A DNA stretch of 64,000 nucleotides from positions 310,001 to 374,000 of the forward strand of contig NZ_MAXC01000053.1 in assembly GCF_001693485.1 (NCBI RefSeq), written 5' to 3'. This document shows positions 7,866-16,928 of this stretch, piece by piece (the stretch's first letter is position 1; every line of letters starts with the position of its first letter). The notes under the pieces are model-generated. The model had not been told where the DNA came from. It saw only the letters and a program-made list of their open reading frames with translations, and searched no databases. The translations under genes and the position numbers were made by a program. Source of the DNA: Bradyrhizobium sp. LMTR 3. Lineage in GTDB: Bacteria > Pseudomonadota > Alphaproteobacteria > Rhizobiales > Xanthobacteraceae.

Positions 7866-9227
7866 TCATTGGAATAGGTGTGGTGATCTGCGCGGTATGG
7901 CTTGTTGGGGCTCCCCCTCGTGCGCCGACCACCATTCCACCACGGCCCGAGCGACCTGGTCCCACAGCAGCGTCGGAAGATCGGGCACCGCGATCCTGAC
8001 TACGTGGCGATTGCATGAGGTATCGCGAAACCACTCCGCTGCGCCGAAATCGAAGCCGAAACTCCCCGCATGCCGCAGCGGCAATCCGGCTCTTCTCAAG
8101 TCGTCGCACAATTCCGCCGCCACTTGCTTCGTCTGCTTCTCGTCGAGCATTCGCTTCGGCGCCAGTGTGACATAGAGACCGTGCGCGAAATGCAGCTCCG
8201 CCGACGAGCCGGCAAGCCCGGATGCAAAACAGCGCGCCGTCCGCCTGCTGTTGCGCAAAATGGCCGCCATCCGCCGGTCAGTCAGAGCCCGATAGGCGTT
8301 CGTTCCGACGTAGGGCGGAAAATGCGCAGGCACCGCCGCGCCGCCGAACAGTCGGACAGCATTGCGCGTTTCGTTGGCGAGGTCCTCCAGCCGCTCCTGC
8401 TTGGCCGGGGCGACGTGCTTTTCGCAGGCGACGAAAACCACCGAGCCGAGCCGGCCGTACTCAACCCCGAGGGAGTCGAGCTTGGTATGGCTGCGCACCA
8501 GCGCGATCGGGACTTTCCAACGTCGCGCCCAGCTCACAACCCGGCGGATCCGCCCCGAGCCCGTCGAGAAGCAGGTCGTGTCGAAAATCACGAGATCGAG
8601 GCGCGGCGTTGCACAACGGAGGGTCGCCTCGAATGCGGCAGCGGGCGTACATGAATCGAACAGAAGAATTCGCGGTCGATCAGCACAAAAGGCGACCTCG
8701 TCGGGAGAGCTTTTCAGCGGGACCAGGCGAAACTGACGTGCATGATTTTCGATGAGCTCCAGGGTCTCGCCATAGGCGCCAGGCAAAACCAGGATGTCCG
8801 CCTCGGATACCAGGCGTGCTAAGGCCAGCAGCAGTGCCGATATCGCCGCCATCCCCGAGGACGTATAGATGGTCTGGTTCGCCGATGTCGAATGGTCGTA
8901 AAAGGATGGGCCGCGCACTTCGAGGTCTGCGCGCTGATAATCGTAGCTGAACGTGAACGGCCCGGCACGCAGCCGGCCCGGATGTGCCCAGGCTGTTTCC
9001 GTGAACGCCCAATCGTGCAGCGCATGCTGGGCCTTCAGGGCGGCGGCGATGTGAAATTTTTGTTCAATCACCTCGACCACCGAGGTCGGATGACGCAGCG
9101 CCAAAGGAGTGTCGAGGAAACCGTTCAGCAACGTGATTTCCTCGTATTTCCTGTCGAGATAAGCCTCAAGTGCTTCCATGGCTGGCTTCGACCGACCCTG
9201 CCCTGCGATAACGTGCCGGGAGGGCAT
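7866..9227 (-). CDS. PLP-dependent transferase-fold protein, Cys/Met-metabolism-like
   Basis: A 453-residue soluble protein with features of fold-type I PLP enzymes. It has a glycine/serine cofactor-loop segment (TSSGMAAISALLLALARL, about 125-142), an acidic LFDSCTPAAAFE segment, DLVIFDTTCFSTGSGR, and a candidate lysine in RSHTKLDSLGVEYGRLGS that resembles the S-x-T-K motif of cystathionine gamma-synthase relatives. The substrate is unknown. The start at 9227 is tentative: the open frame extends upstream into the cyclase gene, and 9179 is another choice. It lies 55 bases behind the adenylate cyclase gene on the same strand and is probably cotranscribed. Confidence 0.6.
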   Translation of the reverse strand: MPSRHVIAGQGRSKPAMEALEAYLDRKYEEITLLNGFLDTPLALRHPTSVVEVIEQKFHIAAALKAQHALHDWAFTETAWAHPGRLRAGPFTFSYDYQRADLEVRGPSFYDHSTSANQTIYTSSGMAAISALLLALARLVSEADILVLPGAYGETLELIENHARQFRLVPLKSSPDEVAFCADRPRILLFDSCTPAAAFEATLRCATPRLDLVIFDTTCFSTGSGRIRRVVSWARRWKVPIALVRSHTKLDSLGVEYGRLGSVVFVACEKHVAPAKQERLEDLANETRNAVRLFGGAAVPAHFPPYVGTNAYRALTDRRMAAILRNSRRTARCFASGLAGSSAELHFAHGLYVTLAPKRMLDEKQTKQVAAELCDDLRRAGLPLRHAGSFGFDFGAAEWFRDTSCNRHVVRIAVPDLPTLLWDQVARAVVEWWSAHEGEPQQAIPRRSPHLFQ

Positions 9228-9282
9228 TGGGTCCACGCCATGGGACACGCTTGGGCTCGCCTTTGCCCCTTCAACGGAAGCC

Positions 9283-11055
9283 TCAACCCCTCCAGCCGGC
9301 CTTGTGCAAGCCCTCGACCAGATGGGCGTGGTCTTCCGGCCGAAACCAGGGGACTCTGTTGCGTACATACATGTCGAAAGCCGCCGGTGCATGGGAGATG
9401 GCCAGCTCCAATGCTTCGTTCGCTTCCGCTGTGCGCCCAAGCTGGCCCAGCGCCGCCGCGGACCAGCGGTAGATCATCGGAAAATCGGGATACGACCTCA
9501 TCAGCCGTTTCGAGGCCTCGAGCGAAGCCTCGTATTCGCCGCAGAAATATAGAGCGCACGCAATGTGCAATAAACGTACTGCCAGATAGGGATCGCGCGG
9601 ATCTAGCCTGATACACTTTTCGAGAGCCGCGCATCCCTCCTTCGGCCGTCCCGCGAAGATCAGCGTCGCGCCCCGGTGGCCGTGCGCGATCGCGAGGTTG
9701 GGACTCATCGCAAGAGCTCGCTCGATCTCCGCCAACGCACCGTCCGCCTCGCCGCGGGATTGTAAGGCCCAGCCGAGGCATGAACGGGCTTCCGCATCGG
9801 CTCCATCGAGGGCGACCGCTCGGCGGGCCAAGCTCTCGGCCGAACGTTGCGCCTCCGCCAACTCCAGAGTTTGGTAAATTGCAGCCGCTTGCAACTGATA
9901 AAGAGCGAGCGCGCTGTAGCCGCCGGAAAAGGTCGGGTCGTGATCGATTGCCTGCCTGAAAAATTCGGCTGCCCTCCGATCGTCATCCGCAGTGGCTTTG
10001 CTCAGATGCCACAGACCGCGCTGATAGGCCGCCCAGGCATCAAGGCTCCCCGGCGGCTTGCGCATCGCTCGACGCAGCTCAGCGTCTGCAATGGCGGGAG
10101 CCAGCGCGGTGGTCAGCGCTTCGGTGAGTTCGTCCTGCACAGCAAAAATATCGGCGAGATCGCGGTCGTAGCGTTCCGCCCAGACATGATTGCTGGTTTC
10201 CGCCTCTACCAGTTGCGCGGTGACGCGGATGCGATTACCCGCCTTGCGCACGCTACCTTCGAGCACATAGCGCACGCCTAGCTCGCGCCCGGCCTGTCTC
10301 ACGTCGACCGTTCTCCCCTTGTAAGTGAAGGACGAGTTTCGGGCGATAACGAACAGCGAGGGATAGCGCGATAACGCCGTGATCACGTCCTCGACGATGC
10401 CGTCGGAGACGAACTCTTGCTCGGGATCGCCGCTCATGTTGGTGAATGGCAGTACGGCGACGGAGGGCTTGTCCGGCAACGCCAGCGCCGCAGGATTAGA
10501 CCTGGGCATCGCAGGCCGCCGACTGGCATCGACAATGATGCGGTAAACATGGACAGGTCGGGCGATATTCTTCAGCGTCTGCTCACCCGCATCCTCGATA
10601 TAGAAAGGTACCCTATCGCGCGCGTGATTGAGAACAGCCTCGGAGATACATATGCCGCCGGGTTCGGCGAGCGCCTCAAGACGCGCTGCGATATTCACGC
10701 CATCGCCATAGAGATCGCGGCCTTCTATCATCACGTCCCCAAGATTGACCCCCACGCGTAACTCAATTCGTTTCTCCTGCGGCACGCCAGCATTGCGTTC
10801 GACCATGCTCTGCTGAATGTCGATCGCGCAGCGCACTGAATCGACCACGCTTGGAAACTCAATTAGAATTCCGTCGCCGGTCGTTTTCACGATGCGACCG
10901 TGATGTTGCTTGTTCTTTGGATCGATCAGTTCACTGCGAAGCTCCTTGAGGCGGGCGAGTGTGCCCTCCTCGTCTGCACCCATCAGTTGGCTGTAGCCGG
11001 CAATATCGGCGGCGAAAATGGCGGCGAGCTTGCGTTTGGTCTGATCTGAGGCCAT
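9283..11055 (-). CDS. Class III adenylate/guanylate cyclase with TolB-like and TPR domains
   Basis: A 590-residue soluble cyclase. The catalytic domain (about 8-170) has the metal-binding aspartates in FAADIAGYS and TTGDGILIEF and the transition-state Asn and Arg in YGDGVNIAARLE, so it should be catalytic. A TolB-N-like segment follows (PSVAVLPFTNMSGDPEQEFVSDGI, about 195-320), then TPR-like helices to the end. This architecture occurs in many paralogs in Bradyrhizobium. The ATG at 11055 is chosen over 11082 because GGGGAAG lies about nine bases upstream of it. No membrane helix is seen. Confidence 0.88.
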   Translation of the reverse strand: MASDQTKRKLAAIFAADIAGYSQLMGADEEGTLARLKELRSELIDPKNKQHHGRIVKTTGDGILIEFPSVVDSVRCAIDIQQSMVERNAGVPQEKRIELRVGVNLGDVMIEGRDLYGDGVNIAARLEALAEPGGICISEAVLNHARDRVPFYIEDAGEQTLKNIARPVHVYRIIVDASRRPAMPRSNPAALALPDKPSVAVLPFTNMSGDPEQEFVSDGIVEDVITALSRYPSLFVIARNSSFTYKGRTVDVRQAGRELGVRYVLEGSVRKAGNRIRVTAQLVEAETSNHVWAERYDRDLADIFAVQDELTEALTTALAPAIADAELRRAMRKPPGSLDAWAAYQRGLWHLSKATADDDRRAAEFFRQAIDHDPTFSGGYSALALYQLQAAAIYQTLELAEAQRSAESLARRAVALDGADAEARSCLGWALQSRGEADGALAEIERALAMSPNLAIAHGHRGATLIFAGRPKEGCAALEKCIRLDPRDPYLAVRLLHIACALYFCGEYEASLEASKRLMRSYPDFPMIYRWSAAALGQLGRTAEANEALELAISHAPAAFDMYVRNRVPWFRPEDHAHLVEGLHKAGWRG

Positions 11056-11246
11056 TGGGGCAGGCTTCCCCAGTGCGGTCATCCTTATACTAACATCGAA
11101 TGCTGCCCGATTGGAGTCATTCGCGGTGAGACCCGTGGGTCATGGTCATTCTCGCACATTGACGACGAGGCGCCGCCACCGCTGCGGATTGCGGCTGGCA
11201 GGTAGTCGCGATGTCATGTGGCGGTGAAACGCTTATTCACCGAGCG

Positions 11247-11675
11247 CTATTCGACGCTTCCGGCAAAATTGTTTCGAGTGCAGACTGAGTCCTGCGCGTC
11301 CGGGCTAATACTTGCCGAGTATTTGTGGCCGCTCCGACAGCTAATGCTCCAGTTATCTATCCCGGGTTCGGTGCCGCCTTGATAGATGGTCCGAACAACA
11401 GCGTCACAAGCCTGCTTCTTACTTTTCAGAACGGAGGTCCAGAAAGCGAGATGCCTCGCCCGATCAAGTTCAAGTAGCCCCCTCGTCGTTTGGTTAGCGG
11501 CGTGGCCCATTTGGAAAGGCTCTTGAGCTACGGCCCCGGATCGCACGGCGGTTGATGTAGCGGCGCTCGCGTCCTTCGAAGGCAGATCGGCATCCAGAGC
11601 AAACCAAGTAACCGGCGTTATGAGGATGAAGGTCGCGGCAGCAGCCGGAAGAAAAATACGTGATCGTTTCAGCAT
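11247..11675 (-). CDS. Hypothetical exported protein
   Basis: A 142-residue protein with an N-terminal hydrophobic signal or anchor (MLKRSRIFLPAAAATFILIT). The C-terminal domain carries three cysteines (ACDAVV, SISCRSG, DSVCTRN) that could form disulfides in the periplasm. The start is taken at 11675, where GGACGAAAG lies upstream; an earlier in-frame start would put 19 polar residues before the signal. Family not recognised. Confidence 0.5.
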   Translation of the reverse strand: MLKRSRIFLPAAAATFILITPVTWFALDADLPSKDASAATSTAVRSGAVAQEPFQMGHAANQTTRGLLELDRARHLAFWTSVLKSKKQACDAVVRTIYQGGTEPGIDNWSISCRSGHKYSASISPDAQDSVCTRNNFAGSVE

Positions 11676-12069
11676 GTCTTTCGTCCCGGAGTTCGAGACA
11701 TCGGCAGCCGTCGCAGCGTCGCGCGGCCGCAAGAACCTGAGGAACTAAAGCACTTCGCGAGCAAGCCAGTAGCTGCGATCAAGCAGGCACGGACGCGTCG
11801 CAAAAAGATGAAGGGTGGGGCTGACTAATAACCTATGGTACCGCGTCAGCTCGGCTCGAAAGTTGCGTGCATGGCGGCGAGTCGTGCGCCGGGATGTGTA
11901 ACCAAGCATCCACCATCTGGATGTCACATTCGGTCACACGAACTAATCGACGATCAAGCATGACCCGGTCAGCGGCAAATTCAATTCACGAATTATGAAC
12001 GCGTGGAGGTTTAGCGCAACCGCTGGGGCTAACTAGCCGGAGGTGCAGGCGTCGTTGTCGGGCCCGCCG
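11676..12069. other. Spacer with no recognised gene
   Basis: About 390 bases between the exported hypothetical gene and the end of the TPR-protein gene. Short frames exist on the minus strand, but they lack a ribosome binding site and protein-like composition. No terminator with a T-run and no known repeat was seen. Confidence 0.5.
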
Positions 12070-15000
12070 TTACTTCGCCCCGCCGATCCGGCTGATGCCG
12101 GCAATCGGCGGCAAGGCGCCGGTGTGAACCGGCTCGCCCCTGGAGATTTCCGGCGACAGCGGCGCGCGGGCGGTGGCATCCGGGAAGCGGATCCTCATTT
12201 CACGGATGAATCCGTCGAGCGTGTCGACGCTGGCGGCCATCTTGGCAATCAAAGCGAACTCGGCGCTATTAGAGGCGGCCGGCTTGCTCGCGGTCTCGAA
12301 CGCGAACCGATCGGCCTCGCCGATCATCAGGGGCGCGTATTTCTCGCGGAAACGGGCCAGGCCGATCGCATCCTCGGCCAGCGCATAGCCGACCACGGCA
12401 CGGATTATGTCGCTCTTCTCGGCGGCATTGAGCGGTTTGAAGTCGCGCCAGCGGTCGGCGTAGTACAATTCGATCTGTTCGGAAGCTTCCCGCCACTGCC
12501 GCGACGCCCAATAGATGTCCGAGCGCAGGCGGATCGCTTCGCGGCCGGTGAGGTTGGAGATGATATCGAGCGCGAGGTCGTGGCGACCGACATCGCTCTG
12601 GGCCCGCGCTTCCAGGAGTAGCCGCTGCTGACGCAATTCGCCGGACAGATCGGATATCCGCGTCAGGCGCAGCGCCGTGATCGCCCGGTCCGGCTTGCGG
12701 TTGGCCAGGTAGACCATGGCAAGCCGGGCCGCCACCTGCGCGCGCGCGGCGCCCTCCAGGCGTTTGTCGACCTGGTACTGCAACAGTTCGGCGGCCTGGT
12801 CGAGCAGATCGACGGCGGCCAGCCGGTCCGCGAGGCGTCGGATCATTTCGTCGCCGCGCCGGCCGATCGGCGTCAACTCGCGATATTCATAGAACATGGC
12901 GAGCGCATCGACCGGCTTCATGTCGTCGCCCTTCTGGCCGAGATAGAGGTCCGTGAACAACGCGGACGCCGCATCCTGGCCCTGCCGCGACAGTTCGGAG
13001 TTGGGCTGCAGCTTCGTCGCGGTCTTGGCGGCGGAGAGCGCCTCGGCATAGCGCCCGTTTTCGGCATAGAGCTGCGTCAGCTTGTTCAATGCCTTCAACT
13101 CGATCGCATCGCCGCGCCAGATCACCGACAATGTCTCTAGTTCACGCATCAACTCGGCCTGGCCGAGTTCGCCGCGCCGGTGCCGCAGCAGGGCCTGCAG
13201 CAGACTCGCCTCCGCCGAAGCCTTCCGGTCGCTGGACTGCGCCGCGAACCTGTAGGCGTCGAGCGCGTCCTTGTCGTGCCCCAATGCCTCGGCAAGACGC
13301 CCGCGCAGCACGGCGATCTCGGGCTTCATCTCGTTGGGAATGCCGATCACTTCCAGTTCGCTGCGCCGCCGCGAGGCCCCGCCATAATCCTTCACCTCGA
13401 GCGAGGCCCGCATCGCGTCGGTAATGATGATGCGCTGCAGCTCCAGCGGCAGCGCGGCGATCGAGAATTCGGCGTTCTTGAACTTTTCACGCGCGTCCAC
13501 CCATTTTTCCTGGCGGGCGAACGCGAACCCTTTCCACAATTGGGAATCGTAGCCGTTTCCGATCGCCGGACTGGCAAGGTCCTTCAGCGCATGCTCGGGA
13601 TGGCCAATCAAGATGCTGGCGACCGCATGCACCATCAGCACGGCGCCGTCTTCGTTCCCCGGATTGGTTTCGGAGAGGATGAGGTTAGTCACCCCTCTCG
13701 CCTCCTGATACATGCCGCGCGACATGTAGAAGTTCGCAAGTTCGAGGCGAGCGTGGGTCTTTTGCTCAGGCCCCGCGGCAGCCGCGGCCATGATCAGCGC
13801 ATCCAGCCGGGCAAGAAATTTTTCTTCCCGGTTCTTGCGCCATTCATCGGCGTCGAACAGCGGCCTGACCGCCGCGGTGGCGCGTTCGGCTGCGACGTCG
13901 GCGGATGACAGTGTCAATCCGCCGGGCCGGCCGAGCATCACCTTGTCGGCGCCGACCTCGGCGTTGATATCATCGGAATTCGGATGCACCACCACGCCAT
14001 GCACCGATTCCAATAGCGACAGTTCGACGAAATCCTGCCGCTTGATGAGGCCGCGGGTCGGTGGCGGCGCGGTCACGACCCACAGCGTATCGCCTGCGTC
14101 GGGATCGACCAGCCGGTGCATCGCGCCGGGATTGGCCAGCGGCACGGTGACATTGGCAAGCGCGGGATCAGTAATATTTCGCAGCACCATCAGCGGCAGC
14201 GGCGGCGTCTGGCCGCGGTCGGCGAAGGTCAGCGTCCACTCGGCGCCGTTGGCGCGCCCTTCGCTTTCGAGCGAAGGGATCTGCGGCCGGTTGAGGCGGA
14301 TGCGGACGGCCTGACCCTTTGCCAGCGGCAGCCGGCTGACATCGCCGATGATGGCGCCGCCCTTGCTACGGATCGGCTCGATATCTACCGGCTTGGTCTG
14401 GTCGAATACCAGCCATACCGTGTCGGCACGGCGAAACAGCGCAGCCGGGGTCGGCGCGGCAAAGGAGAACGTCACGCGCAGGCCGTCACTGTCACGCCTT
14501 GCCTCGACGACGGGGGACTTGCCGTTGGCACCACTTTCCGGCGGCTCCGCGGAAGACTGAGCCTGCTTGGGTGCCGCAGGCTTTGGCGCTTCCGCCGCCG
14601 CCTGGACCGGTTCGGCGGGCCGCGCGGCTTTCGCGACTTCCGCCGGAGGCGACGTCTTTTCCGGTGCAGCAGCCCTCTCGGTCGGAGGGATAGCGTTGCC
14701 ATTGGCCGGCGGCGCCTTTTCGACGCCAGGCATTGCAGCCTCCGCAGCGGCCGGTGCTTCGTTCACCTGCGCGGGCTTGATTTCGATCCTGGCCTGTTCG
14801 GCAATCATCTCCGACGTGACGGGCGGAATCTCGACCGGCTGCTGTGGTGGCGGCGCTTCCTTCAGGGCCTTGTCGCGCGCGATCCGCGAGGCAGGTCCTG
14901 GCTTGGCCGGCACGACCGGTTTGGCCGCGGCTTGCGGCTCGGCCAGCGCGGGCTTTTCCGGCTGCTGGAAGGCGACGTCGATCACATAGTTCTTTTCCTC

Positions 15001-15843
15001 GCGGAAGGAATGCACATCGACCTCGCCGATCAGCAGAATGTCGACGGCGGAAGAATCGACGTCGGCGCGCTGGTTGATCGAGGCTATGTTCGGCGGCGCC
15101 GCCACCTTCGCATCCGCCAGGTCGAAATTGAGCACGCTGTTGAACTGCAGCGTCAGCTTCTGATCGTTCAGCACCGACGAGACGTTGACGCCGTCGGGCA
15201 TCTCGAACACGAAGCGGACGAAGGTCGGCTGCACCGAGGCGCGGACACGTACCGGCGGCTTCTTTTTCGCGGACGCCACCGCAAGCTGCGCGCGGAGCGC
15301 GCGCTCGGCGGCCCGCGCCCGCTCCGCCAGCTCGCGAACGACCGCGGCAGGAAGCGGGGGCGGTGGCCCGGTCCAACTATCGGGCAGGAAGTCGACGAAG
15401 ATCCGCTCCCCCGCCGTCATGGTGTTGACGGTAGCCCGCCGCGCCAGCGACAGCCGGATCGCGGTGCCGTCGGGATCGCGCCGCGCCGAGCCGACATAAT
15501 CCGGGACGGCGTCCGACAATTTGTCGACGGGAATGTCCACCGGGCGCTTGAAATGGATGATAATGATCGAACCCGCCGTCGAAACGTCGGATTCGACGTC
15601 CTCGGCCAGTTTCAATACCAGCCGCGCGAAGCCGCCTCCGGACGTGAACGTGGCCTCCCCCCGCACGGGATCGTCGGCCCGGCAGGGCTGCGAAAGCGTC
15701 AGGCCGGCGAATAACAGAGCAACAGCAAGGGGCTGGCCAAGATAGTTGTGAAGGCAACGCCGCGCCGCCCGCGCCAATGCGCGGCCCGGCGACCCAGTTT
15801 CAGCGGCAGCCTTTCGCCCCATCCAGAAGATCTCGTGCCTCAA
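12070..15843 (-). CDS. Large exported protein with helical (TPR-like) repeats
   Basis: A 1257-residue protein. Residues 1-57 contain a hydrophobic export signal ending SQPCRA. Two beta-rich, AMIN-like segments follow at about 60-155 and 195-295, each of the form RLVLKLAEDV...IIIIHFKRPV. A Pro/Ala/Lys-rich linker spans about 295-440, a third beta segment about 445-560, and helical TPR-like repeats about 680-1210 (e.g. RLELANFYMSRGMYQEA, LTQLYAENGRYAEALSAA). It is probably periplasmic. An exact CtrA-type box is 56 bases upstream, and the fliL-fliM-motE cluster lies next to it, so a motility or envelope role is inferred. It might act where MotC acts in Sinorhizobium, but no direct homology was established. 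Confidence 0.75.
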   Translation of the reverse strand: MRHEIFWMGRKAAAETGSPGRALARAARRCLHNYLGQPLAVALLFAGLTLSQPCRADDPVRGEATFTSGGGFARLVLKLAEDVESDVSTAGSIIIIHFKRPVDIPVDKLSDAVPDYVGSARRDPDGTAIRLSLARRATVNTMTAGERIFVDFLPDSWTGPPPPLPAAVVRELAERARAAERALRAQLAVASAKKKPPVRVRASVQPTFVRFVFEMPDGVNVSSVLNDQKLTLQFNSVLNFDLADAKVAAPPNIASINQRADVDSSAVDILLIGEVDVHSFREEKNYVIDVAFQQPEKPALAEPQAAAKPVVPAKPGPASRIARDKALKEAPPPQQPVEIPPVTSEMIAEQARIEIKPAQVNEAPAAAEAAMPGVEKAPPANGNAIPPTERAAAPEKTSPPAEVAKAARPAEPVQAAAEAPKPAAPKQAQSSAEPPESGANGKSPVVEARRDSDGLRVTFSFAAPTPAALFRRADTVWLVFDQTKPVDIEPIRSKGGAIIGDVSRLPLAKGQAVRIRLNRPQIPSLESEGRANGAEWTLTFADRGQTPPLPLMVLRNITDPALANVTVPLANPGAMHRLVDPDAGDTLWVVTAPPPTRGLIKRQDFVELSLLESVHGVVVHPNSDDINAEVGADKVMLGRPGGLTLSSADVAAERATAAVRPLFDADEWRKNREEKFLARLDALIMAAAAAGPEQKTHARLELANFYMSRGMYQEARGVTNLILSETNPGNEDGAVLMVHAVASILIGHPEHALKDLASPAIGNGYDSQLWKGFAFARQEKWVDAREKFKNAEFSIAALPLELQRIIITDAMRASLEVKDYGGASRRRSELEVIGIPNEMKPEIAVLRGRLAEALGHDKDALDAYRFAAQSSDRKASAEASLLQALLRHRRGELGQAELMRELETLSVIWRGDAIELKALNKLTQLYAENGRYAEALSAAKTATKLQPNSELSRQGQDAASALFTDLYLGQKGDDMKPVDALAMFYEYRELTPIGRRGDEMIRRLADRLAAVDLLDQAAELLQYQVDKRLEGAARAQVAARLAMVYLANRKPDRAITALRLTRISDLSGELRQQRLLLEARAQSDVGRHDLALDIISNLTGREAIRLRSDIYWASRQWREASEQIELYYADRWRDFKPLNAAEKSDIIRAVVGYALAEDAIGLARFREKYAPLMIGEADRFAFETASKPAASNSAEFALIAKMAASVDTLDGFIREMRIRFPDATARAPLSPEISRGEPVHTGALPPIAGISRIGGAK

Positions 15844-15898
15844 TGAATTCTTCGGCGAAGCGCGCTCGCCCGCACGTTTGAATCTTGGATTGGCTGGC

Positions 15899-15913
15899 TT
15901 AAGGCTTTGTTAA
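15899..15913. promoter_or_regulatory. CtrA-type box upstream of the TPR-protein gene
   Basis: TTAA-GGCTTTG-TTAA is an exact TTAA-N7-TTAA match 56 bases before the start at 15843. The remaining spacer to 16221 (about 300 bases) holds no gene that I can support. It contains a GGAAC near 16100, but no correctly spaced CGTT. Confidence 0.7.
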
Positions 15914-16221
15914 CGTCAACTAGTTGATTTCATTGAAGGGACGATGGGCCTGCGGCCTCGAGCAATCACGCATCCCAATGGATCGGTATCCGGACCTTTC
16001 TCGGGGTCACCGCTCAGACGTCGCGAGCCTCGGGGCGGCGGCGATCACCATCACGCCCGTGCCATGATTGGTCTGCATTATTATCTCACGCAGCGTGGGA
16101 ACTAACATCAGCGGTTTCGTCTTAGGGAAACAGTGGACCCGGGAAGCGGGGCCGGCAGTTGATCAACCAACGCTCCCGGGTCGCCAAACCTGCCTCAGGC
16201 AGCCAATTCGGAGTGCGTGAA

Positions 16222-16443
16222 ATGGCAACCCAGATCGTGATGGATCGTACTGGCGACACCCGGCATACTTTCGACGTCCATGATCGCGCGGAGGTCGAAA
16301 AGGCCGAGCGGCGCTTTATGGAATTGACCGGCGCAGGATTTACGGCAGCGGTCCGAACGGGGCCCGGCGAGCAACGGGTTATCCGCTCCTTCGATCCGAC
16401 GGCGGAAGAAACGCTGTTTTATCCGCGTCTCGTTGGCGGCTAA
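16222..16443 (+). CDS. Small hypothetical protein
   Basis: A 73-residue soluble protein starting MATQIVMDRTGDTRHTFD. The charged centre and the C-terminal RSFDPTAEETLFYPRLVGG are protein-like, and no motif is recognised. The start at 16222 is preferred over 16159 because the extra 21 residues look untranslated in character. It lies five bases before the next gene and is likely cotranscribed with it. The pair is inserted between the TPR-protein gene and motE on the opposite strand. Confidence 0.55.
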   Translation: MATQIVMDRTGDTRHTFDVHDRAEVEKAERRFMELTGAGFTAAVRTGPGEQRVIRSFDPTAEETLFYPRLVGG

Positions 16444-16448
16444 CGGCA

Positions 16449-16892
16449 GTGACCCAGCAGATCGTCCTTGCGATATGCTCGTTCGTCCTAGCTTTACTCG
16501 GTACGGTGCTGCTGTCGGCGCTTTCGCTGGCAGTGGCACGGTCCGGTTCCTGCAGCAAATCGTTTCGCTTCGAGACTGAGGCGCGAGCCCTTACGCTCTT
16601 GAAGGATTGGCTGTCGCCGAAGCAGCGCGCCTCTTACGAGCGATTCCGGTATTTCGACGTCGTCGGCAGCCACACCGGGACGCGCTACCGGATCCATCAT
16701 GGGACGCAGACGAACATCGAGGAAATCAGCGGCACCGGCCAACATGTCTGCAAATGGTGCTTTGTTCCCGATGGCGACCTCGTCGCCGGCGATGTCATGC
16801 TGGCGCAGAAAGTCGCCCTTGAAACCAACGAGCGTGGCGCGCTTGCCGTGGCCCACCGCTCGTTTGTCTCGTCAGGGCCGCGCAGGTTCTGA
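16449..16892 (+). CDS. Hypothetical membrane-anchored protein
   Basis: A 147-residue protein with a GTG start, an N-terminal membrane helix (about 5-30) and a soluble domain containing SYERFRYFDVVGSHTGTRYR and QHVCKWCFVPDG. The domain has a possible CxxC pair (CKWC). Family not recognised. It follows the 73-residue gene with a five-base gap and converges on motE with 36 bases between the ends. Confidence 0.55.
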   Translation: MTQQIVLAICSFVLALLGTVLLSALSLAVARSGSCSKSFRFETEARALTLLKDWLSPKQRASYERFRYFDVVGSHTGTRYRIHHGTQTNIEEISGTGQHVCKWCFVPDGDLVAGDVMLAQKVALETNERGALAVAHRSFVSSGPRRF

Positions 16893-16928
16893 CCGGCGTC
16901 GATACCCTTGCCGAGGGCGCATCCTGCG

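Noticed and set aside
7799..7999. 66-codon plus-strand frame with a hydrophobic stretch before the PLP-gene end
   Set aside because: It overlaps the 3' end of the PLP-fold gene, has no clear ribosome site, and the hydrophobic stretch is short; not supported enough to list.
11745..11927. 60-codon minus-strand frame in the spacer before the TPR gene end
   Set aside because: Arg/Thr/Trp-rich composition and no ribosome site.
14116..15714. A 532-codon open frame antisense to the TPR-protein gene
   Set aside because: It lies fully inside the 1257-residue gene on the other strand, has Arg/Gly/Asp-rich composition typical of antisense frames in GC-rich DNA, and lacks a ribosome site.
16090..16125. 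GGAAC followed by CGTC upstream of the 73-residue gene
   Set aside because: The spacing is 15, not 16-17, and the -10 does not match; not called an EcfG promoter.
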